64,000 nucleotides of DNA, taken from positions 124,001 through 188,000 of the forward strand of contig NZ_BCSM01000001.1 of the NCBI RefSeq assembly GCF_001570865.1, written 5' to 3'. The notes below the pieces were generated by a model, which searched no databases, was not told where the DNA came from, and saw only the letters and a list, made by a program, of their open reading frames with translations. Of the stretch, positions 59,501-64,000 are shown one piece after another (the stretch's first letter is position 1; each line of letters starts with the position of its first letter). This DNA comes from Rothia kristinae NBRC 15354. GTDB lineage: Bacteria; Actinomycetota; Actinomycetes; Actinomycetales; Micrococcaceae. The translations under genes and the position numbers were made by a program.

Positions 59501-60482
59501 GGGCGACGGTCCCCGCGCCGAGTTCCTGCTGTCCCATCCCCGTCAGGCCAGAGACCTGGTCGGCGGACTGGCGATCGTGGAGGGCCCGCTGGCCCCGGGC
59601 AGCGAACCCGCCGGACTGCTGCCCCCGGGAGTCGGCCCCGATCGATCGACGTCGGACCTTCCGCGACCGGGCTCGGCTCTGCCCTCCCCAGGAGCCGCAC
59701 GGCGCCGGCGCCCGGTCGACGGCCTGCCGCGATTCGTCGATCTGCCGTCACGGCTGCAGTGGCCGGTCGGCGAGGCCGCGGATGGGCATCAGCGCCAGAT
59801 CCGGCCCTCGCGCCACGTGCTGACCCGGCGCGACCGCTGGTTCGCGGTGCTGGGCGTGCAGGCCCCCTCGGGGGCCGAGGCTGGACTCGAGATGCGCCCG
59901 GGCGACGTCGTGGGGATCTCCTCGCGCTCCGCGGCCGAGTCCGAGGCGGCGCTGGCCGCCCTGCTCTCCTTCAACCCCCACCTGGGCTTCCGTGTGCACC
60001 GGCCCCCGGGCCCGGGTGATCCGACGGCAGCGCCCCGCGGCCCACGCTCCCGCCCATCGGCCTCCCCCGACCCGCACAGGCCGGAGATCGCCGTCGTGTG
60101 CGATGCCCACCTGTGGCCGAGCTCGCTGTGGCCGGCGCTGGAGGAGACGGTGGACGCGGCCGACGCCGCGGTGCTGCTGTTCGATCCGGGGCGCTTCTCG
60201 GCCTCGCGCACCCCGTGGGCTGCCCGGCTGCGGGCGGCGCCCTGCGGCGTCGTGCTCGGCCCGCGCAGCGGCTTGGAGGCGGACTTCCGCGCCGAGGTCT
60301 GTCCGCCGCACCCTGGCACACCCCCGGCGCTGACGGGGCTGCTGCTGCGACCCGACGGGGTCGTGCGCCTGCGCCTGGCCCAGCCGGTGCCCGCGGAGCG
60401 GGAGCCCGCGGGGGCAGGATCAGTCGCGCTCGGCCTCGGCGTCGCCGCCGATGCCGGCCAGCAGGTGGCGCTGGACCGGTGA
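56532..60482 (+). CDS. EssC/FtsK-like ATPase with one intact and two degenerate motor domains
   Basis: A 1316-residue membrane ATPase of the FtsK/SpoIIIE superfamily, in the EssC layout known from type VII secretion. Residues 95-160 look like a degenerate FHA domain. Residues 190-230 are two membrane helices (VTMALPLLIGGLMAWLL, IILIFCVMSSAMAA). The first ATPase domain is intact, with Walker A GTTGSGKSE near 537, LIDFKGG, and Walker B LLICVDE near 643. Two later repeats near 826-990 and 1093-1316 keep the fold pattern but have no GKS/T loop. No WXG100 substrate gene is nearby. The ATG at 56532 is uncertain: an in-frame GTG at 56514 is possible. Its 3' end overlaps the next gene by 63 bases. 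Confidence 0.8.
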   Translation: MQLHLTTFDPVSARSVRLRVQAPPACSGAALAEALDAHFGTTGDWSADGRMLRHLQVGTEPLVDGAVVTRGPAETLPGDGLLAVVTEGPATGAHATLRRGVLEIGKDAARLCLEDPSLRPVEGRLRVDPDGVAWEDADGRRRVLTPKDSCPIGRSRLTLTDPRAPAPQRTRRGPMPVRPVELHPPGSGWRTLAVTMALPLLIGGLMAWLLDLWIILIFCVMSSAMAAAHWLSRGSSTAKNRRLLERACARDLGDCAAAAPPWGARLLPGVPAQPPEEGPPWVRWGRGRRAAHLRPEGQRHQQVPLMEAVPILSRLDRPHVLLGPPAVQDALIAQILLAGWEIQIRTRHPMPSSHPLLRWSAHPGVAVVHAEAPEPSSPRTVLVLLEAAPAPSTALPRVRIADPARGVRLPPEPEAITVRQEEAGLRLSGPEAAAESLPGLLGEHPVLCTRPDGLARSARAELIRRARGRGLAGSEGSALLSAREDLCLEATADRWQRNLDSWALVAELGRRTDAAPGDDPALRVDLNEHGPHCVIAGTTGSGKSEFFRALLAGLALRYSPERLSMVLIDFKGGASFGELARLPHVHGLLTDLEEATVTRDLTYLRAELRRREQLFRELGVGSWMEFVRGPAHRDLSEPLPELLICVDEFRMLVESLPEAMQQLLRIATVGRSLGVHLVMSTQRPQGAISADIRANVGIDVCLRVASEADSMNVIGSGEAARIPSTRPGAGFLRADGALSAFTSLFVDAFPRRRLDTGLRILPEQILEPAQPESPGRGEPGTGLREDIRRLRRLHPGTPPVVPPALGEIQLPPDPDGGLALGPAEVPSLGWQGHLSWRPERHGPIDVRAGLPEQRRWIQHLVDEARASGLPVYALVADRSALEDLVRAQAQGLDLRGLAGAPHREFSAELITGLLAVLRRNQQEAGPLPPALLIVQGTEKIVEDLARSGAAPEAAVEELLALAGRSWHLCLLGAKAPPRTLQGLCPNRVHLGDGPRAEFLLSHPRQARDLVGGLAIVEGPLAPGSEPAGLLPPGVGPDRSTSDLPRPGSALPSPGAARRRRPVDGLPRFVDLPSRLQWPVGEAADGHQRQIRPSRHVLTRRDRWFAVLGVQAPSGAEAGLEMRPGDVVGISSRSAAESEAALAALLSFNPHLGFRVHRPPGPGDPTAAPRGPRSRPSASPDPHRPEIAVVCDAHLWPSSLWPALEETVDAADAAVLLFDPGRFSASRTPWAARLRAAPCGVVLGPRSGLEADFRAEVCPPHPGTPPALTGLLLRPDGVVRLRLAQPVPAEREPAGAGSVALGLGVAADAGQQVALDR

Positions 60483-60872
60483 GGAGAACAGCAGCATGAG
60501 GATCACCGCCCCCAGCACCCCGAGGAGCACCGCCAGGAGGCGGGAGGACGGGAAGATCAGCTGGATGGACACGAGGATCAGGAAGACCTGGGTGAGCAGG
60601 ATCAGCGCGCGGGACCACAGCCTGCCGGCCCGCAGGCCGCGCGCGGCCGCCATCAGCCACACCCCGTAGCCCAGGTAGAGCAGCCCCATCAGCACGATGG
60701 CCCCGGCGGGCATCACGTGCGGGGAGAGGAAGGCCTGCACCGCCTGGATCAGGCCGACGACGATCAGCGCCGCCGCCTCCAGGGCCACCAGCGCGCACAG
60801 CAGCAGCACGGTCCGCGGCGGTCGGACTCGGGGGGCGTCGGCGGCTGAGGGGGTCGGGGGCGAGGTGTTCAT
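60420..60872 (-). CDS. Four-helix membrane protein of unknown function
   Basis: A 150-residue protein with a Pro-rich N-terminus and four hydrophobic helices (starting VLLLCALVALEAAALIVVGL). The C-terminus is acidic. No family motif was recognised. It overlaps the convergent EssC-like gene by 63 bases. The ATG follows a purine-poor stretch without a good ribosome site. Confidence 0.65.
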   Translation of the reverse strand: MNTSPPTPSAADAPRVRPPRTVLLLCALVALEAAALIVVGLIQAVQAFLSPHVMPAGAIVLMGLLYLGYGVWLMAAARGLRAGRLWSRALILLTQVFLILVSIQLIFPSSRLLAVLLGVLGAVILMLLFSSPVQRHLLAGIGGDAEAERD

Positions 60873-61152
60873 GGATCCAGCCTAATCAGCCCGCCCCGAC
60901 CGCCGACGACCCCCCGCTCCGACGAGCCTCGGCGCCGCTTTGCTTGTGCTGTCAAGGAAAAACCGATGTGAGATAAAACATCCGAGCGCATCGCCCGACC
61001 CTGGGCACACCCCTTGTTCACGCACTGTTTACGTGCGAACCTGTAACGAGTCACCGCACGAGGCCCCCGACCTGGCTTGGGGGCACTTCTGTCTGCCCTC
61101 CCGCCGCGCATCGCCTCCGTCGGGACGGCGTCTTCACACAAGGAGCGTTCAT
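60873..61152 (+). promoter_or_regulatory. whiB1 upstream region with CRP-like palindrome
   Basis: This 280-base gap has an AT-richer patch. At 60965-60982 lies GATGT, eight bases, ACATC; the contained TGTGAGATAAAACATC resembles a CRP/FNR-type site (TGTGA-N6-TCACA) in its left half. I saw no unambiguous -35/-10 pair. The AAGGAG site is eight bases before the whiB1 ATG. Confidence 0.35.
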
Positions 61153-61401
61153 ATGGATTGGCGCAGTCGCGCAGCCTGCCTCGACAAGGATCCCGAGCTG
61201 TTCTTCCCGGTGGGCAACACCGGACCCGCCCTCCTGCAGATCGAAGAGGCCAAGACCGTCTGCCGCAGCTGCACCGTCATGGACACCTGCCTGCAGTGGG
61301 CTCTGGAGACCGGCCAGGACTCCGGGGTGTGGGGTGGGATGAGCGAAGACGAGCGCCGCGCCCTCAAGCGCCGCGCAGCCCGCGCCCGCCGCGCCTCCTG
61401 A
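61153..61401 (+). CDS. whiB1: WhiB-family iron-sulfur regulator, WhiB1-like
   Basis: An 82-residue transcription factor with cysteines 9, 37, 40 and 46 to bind a [4Fe-4S] cluster, in the order C-x27-C-x2-C-x5-C. The GVWGG turn lies near residue 58 and a basic Arg-rich DNA-binding tail follows. WhiB1 proteins are essential in Mycobacterium, bind the main sigma factor, and react with nitric oxide. The neighbour pdtaS on the opposite strand is the same as next to whiB1 of M. tuberculosis. Confidence 0.95.
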   Translation: MDWRSRAACLDKDPELFFPVGNTGPALLQIEEAKTVCRSCTVMDTCLQWALETGQDSGVWGGMSEDERRALKRRAARARRAS

Positions 61402-61429
61402 GATCCGCCCACCTGCATCGGGCAGTCTG

Positions 61430-61466
61430 AGGGCCGCCGACGGTCACCGCAACCGTCGGCGGCCCT
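61430..61466. terminator. Bidirectional terminator between whiB1 and pdtaS
   Basis: A perfect 15-bp stem (AGGGCCGCCGACGGT with its complement) and a 7-base loop lie between convergent genes. Confidence 0.85.
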
Positions 61467-61496
61467 TCGCGTCCGTCCGGGCCCTGCCCGGGCGGC

Positions 61497-63071
61497 TCAG
61501 GTCCCAGCCTCCCCCGGCACCTGCGCCGTGATGGTCACCGTCGTGCCGCCCCCGGGACGCGGCTGCCAGCGGATCGACCCGCGCAGCTCGCTGGCCACCA
61601 GGGTGCGCACGATCTGCATCCCCAGCCCCTCCCCGCGCTGCGGCGGGCGGTAGGCCGAGACCCCGGATTCCTCGATGGGCGCCTCGCCCATTCCCACGCC
61701 GTCGTCGCTGACGGTCACCACCAGCTCGGCCTCCTCCCCGGGGAGCTCCCGACGTCGGCCGTTCAGGGTGACGGTGCCGGACTCCCCGTCCAGACCGTGC
61801 TCCACCGCATTGGCCACGATCTCGTTGATGATCAGCGCCAACGGCGTCGCCAGCTCGCTGGGCAGCTGGCCGAAGCGGCCCTCCTTGCGCGTCGTCACGC
61901 TCTGCCCCGGGGAGGCCACCTCCGCGGCCAGGCGGAACTGTCGGGCGATCAGTTCGTCGAAGTCCACATCCTGGCTCAGCCCCTGGGAGAGCACCTCGTG
62001 CACCATGGCGATCGTGGCGACCCGCCGCATGGCCTGCTCGAGGCCCTCCCGGGCTTCCGTGGAGGTCATCCGCCGCGCCTGCAGGCGCAGCAGCGCGGAG
62101 ACCGTCTGCAGATTGTTCTTGACCCGGTGGTGGATCTCGCGGATCGTCGCGTCCTTGGTCATCAGCTCCAGCTCGCGACGCCGGATCTCCGTGACGTCCC
62201 GGCACAGCAGCAGCGCTCCGAAGCGCTCCTCCCCGCGGCGGGTCTGCCTTTTCAGCGGGATCGAGCGGAAGGTGATGCTGACCTTGGCCGTGGCCAGCTC
62301 GCTGCGCCACGGCATCCGCCCGGTCAGCACCAGAGGCATGACCTCATCGGCTTTGTCGGTCTCCGGCAGCAGCCCCCGGGTCATCTCCGCCAGCGCGGCC
62401 CCGATCAGCGGGCCGGAGTATCCCAAGCGGCGGTACACGGACACGGCGTTGGGGCTGGCGAAGGTCACCCGCCCCTCGGCGTCCAGGCGGATGACGCCGT
62501 CGGAGACCCGCGGGTTGCCGTGCGTGGCGCCCACGGGCGCTGCGAATTCTGGCCAGGCTCCGCGCGAGACCATGCTCAGCAGCTCCCGCGCGGTCTCCCG
62601 GAACACCGAATCCAGCCGTCCGTACATGCGGGAGGCGAAATCTCCGCTGTGCAGGGTCAGCACGGCGATCGTGCGCCCGTGGCGCACCAGCGGATACACC
62701 ACGACCTTCTGCAGGAACTCCCCGCCCCATTGGATCTCCTCCAGGGACTGCACGGTCTGGTCGAACCAGCACCGCAGCGCCGCCTCGCCGATCTGCGGGT
62801 CCATGGGTCGGCCCACCATGTCCCGGTCGAAGACGGTCTGGGCGCTGGAGGGCCGCACGTGGGCCAAGCCCTGGAATCCGCTCAACGGAGCCGGCCCGCC
62901 CTGGGCATGACCCGACAGGTCCACCGAGACGAAGTCCTCCGGGAACCACAGCACCAGGTCCCCGCGTGCCAGATCGGCCACCAGCTGCCAGTCCCCGACC
63001 AGCAGATGCAGCCACTCGGAGTCCCCGGGGCCGAATTCGCCGGTCTTCAGAAGCGGTTCTGCAAGCGTCAT
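61497..63071 (-). CDS. pdtaS: PdtaS-type sensor histidine kinase
   Basis: A 524-residue soluble histidine kinase. A GAF-like domain (about residues 20-165) and a PAS domain (about 190-300) lie before the HisKA_2-type phosphoacceptor segment EIHHRVKNNLQTVSALLRLQ, with the phosphorylated His near 313. The ATPase domain has NEIVANAVEHGL, DDGVGMG and GEGLGMQIVRTL. The partner PdtaR is an RNA-binding antiterminator of the ANTAR class, not found in this window. In Mycobacterium the pair responds to copper and nitric oxide. No signal peptide or membrane helix is seen. Confidence 0.93.
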   Translation of the reverse strand: MTLAEPLLKTGEFGPGDSEWLHLLVGDWQLVADLARGDLVLWFPEDFVSVDLSGHAQGGPAPLSGFQGLAHVRPSSAQTVFDRDMVGRPMDPQIGEAALRCWFDQTVQSLEEIQWGGEFLQKVVVYPLVRHGRTIAVLTLHSGDFASRMYGRLDSVFRETARELLSMVSRGAWPEFAAPVGATHGNPRVSDGVIRLDAEGRVTFASPNAVSVYRRLGYSGPLIGAALAEMTRGLLPETDKADEVMPLVLTGRMPWRSELATAKVSITFRSIPLKRQTRRGEERFGALLLCRDVTEIRRRELELMTKDATIREIHHRVKNNLQTVSALLRLQARRMTSTEAREGLEQAMRRVATIAMVHEVLSQGLSQDVDFDELIARQFRLAAEVASPGQSVTTRKEGRFGQLPSELATPLALIINEIVANAVEHGLDGESGTVTLNGRRRELPGEEAELVVTVSDDGVGMGEAPIEESGVSAYRPPQRGEGLGMQIVRTLVASELRGSIRWQPRPGGGTTVTITAQVPGEAGT

Positions 63072-63140
63072 GGGAGCCTCGCTGACGGTGGTCTCGTGGC
63101 GATGGGGTGGGCCCTCCCATCGTAGGCACGGCCGGTGCGC

Positions 63141-64000
63141 TCAGCGCCGATGCCGCCGCGGCCTGCGTTGCCCGGCGCCGCGACGACCCCCGGAAGCCCT
63201 CGACTGCTCGGCGGCCTCGGATGGGGTCTGGCCACCGGTACCCTCCGGCAGCGGGCGGACCAGGGCCGCCAGATCGCGCAGGTCCGCCGTCAGCGGCGAG
63301 CGCGGGGCCTCCTCCGTGAGGGTCCTGCCGCGCATCAGGGCCCGGTCACAGGCCGGAGGGTCCCACCGCAGGAACGCAGCGATCGGCTCCCCCGGTCCGA
63401 AGCGCGCCCAGGCCCGGCCGATCTCCTCCGCGGCGCGCTCCTCCGCGGCACCGGCGGCCTCGGCGCGCAGCTTGTTGACCACGACGGTCGGGGACGGCAT
63501 GCTCGGCTCGAGCTCACGCAGCCGCTGCAGGTCCTCGACGCCGCGCACCAGCCGGGGCAGGCCGATCGGATCCGCCTGCCCGACGGCCAGGATGCGATCC
63601 GCATCGGCCAAAGCAGTCAGCGTCGCGGTGCTGCGCTGCGGCGCCCCGGGGTCCAGGACCCAGGACTCCTCCTGCTCCAGGCTGTAGCCGACGTCGACGA
63701 TCACCGCGTCGTACTCCTGCCGGGCCAGGCGCAGCACCTTCAGCAGGGGTGCCCGGCGCACCTCGATCCAGCGTTCGGGCCGGGTGATCCCGGTGAGCAC
63801 CTCCAGCCGACGTCGGCCGATCCGCACGACGTCGACGCATTCGGTCAGGCTCCCCGCGTCCAGCACGTCGCGTTCGGCGGCCCGGCAGGCCCGGGAGAGT
63901 CCGGAGCTCTCCTCGAGCAGGCCGAGGAAGGCCGCGATGCCGGCGCCGAAGGTGTCCGCGTCCACGAGCAGGGTGCGGTGCCCGGCCGCGGCCAGCTCGG
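63141..64000 (-). CDS. MinD/ParA-like P-loop ATPase, 5' end outside window
   Basis: The last 286 or so residues of a larger protein are visible; the frame stays open to position 64000. ELAAAGHRTLLVDADTFGAGIAAFLGL is the region just after the P-loop and the Walker A' aspartate of MinD/ParA proteins. YDAVIVDVGYSLEQEE gives Walker B. The later domain reads ILAVGQADPIGLPRLVRG and VVVNKLRAEA, as in CpaE-like or septum-site proteins. The C-terminus is Arg/Gly-rich. CpaE-like ATPases go with Tad loci, but this gene is 12 kb from tadA, so the link is loose. Confidence 0.75.
   Translation of the reverse strand, partial: ELAAAGHRTLLVDADTFGAGIAAFLGLLEESSGLSRACRAAERDVLDAGSLTECVDVVRIGRRRLEVLTGITRPERWIEVRRAPLLKVLRLARQEYDAVIVDVGYSLEQEESWVLDPGAPQRSTATLTALADADRILAVGQADPIGLPRLVRGVEDLQRLRELEPSMPSPTVVVNKLRAEAAGAAEERAAEEIGRAWARFGPGEPIAAFLRWDPPACDRALMRGRTLTEEAPRSPLTADLRDLAALVRPLPEGTGGQTPSEAAEQSRASGGRRGAGQRRPRRHRR

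Overview
The window is 64 kb of very GC-rich, densely coded chromosome from an actinobacterium. A combined oxoglutarate decarboxylase/dehydrogenase (Kgd), a WhiB regulator, a SigH/RsrA pair, a PdtaS-type histidine kinase, the 24-residue ribosomal protein bL37 and a tmRNA tag ending in DFALAA all point to Actinomycetota. The gene orders argS-lysA-hom-thrB-rho-prfA-prmC-sua5-atpI and aroA-rsgA-hisN fit Micrococcales, most likely Micrococcaceae. The genus cannot be decided from the sequence. No insertion sequence, prophage, integrase or CRISPR array was seen.

Region 1 (1-18.1 kb, almost all minus strand) is the argS-lysA-hom-thrB / rho-prfA-prmC-sua5 block. It leads towards the ATP synthase operon, whose AtpI-like first gene is cut by the window start. 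A polysaccharide group has entered between sua5 and atpI: a double-domain glycosyltransferase, a WbpM/CapD-like 4,6-dehydratase, a WbpL/MraY-like initiating transferase, and a divergent SDR protein. Region 2 (18.2-32.3 kb) holds tRNA-Arg(CCG), a small multidrug-export-like protein, the RNA helicase HrpA, a HIT protein, a metallo-beta-lactamase-fold protein, and a zinc uptake set (zur, permease, ATPase, lipoprotein) with tandem Zur-like palindromes. It ends with two CNNM/CorC membrane proteins and GuaB1.

Region 3 (32.3-43.9 kb) carries kgd, an SGNH-fold protein without its catalytic residues, bL37, the thiol-stress pair sigH-rsrA, a DoxX-like protein, aroA-rsgA-hisN and a Gly/Gln/Tyr-rich membrane protein. 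Region 4 (44.0-51.2 kb, minus strand) has the trans-translation genes ssrA and smpB, then prfB, then a seven-gene Tad-type pilus operon. Region 5 (51.2-60.5 kb) is a galactofuranan operon (glf, galactofuranosyltransferase, ABC permease, ABC ATPase) divergent from a lone EssC/FtsK-like ATPase. Region 6 (60.4-64.0 kb) has a small membrane protein, whiB1, pdtaS and the 3' part of a MinD/ParA-like ATPase gene running off the window.

Together the genes suggest a cell that assembles lipid-linked and galactofuranose-containing envelope glycans, makes Tad-like surface fibres, and responds to zinc shortage and thiol stress. Promoters are unusually legible: the hexamer TAGACT or a close variant lies 6-8 bases before several start codons, indicating leaderless mRNAs. 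Perfect hairpins close many convergent gene pairs.
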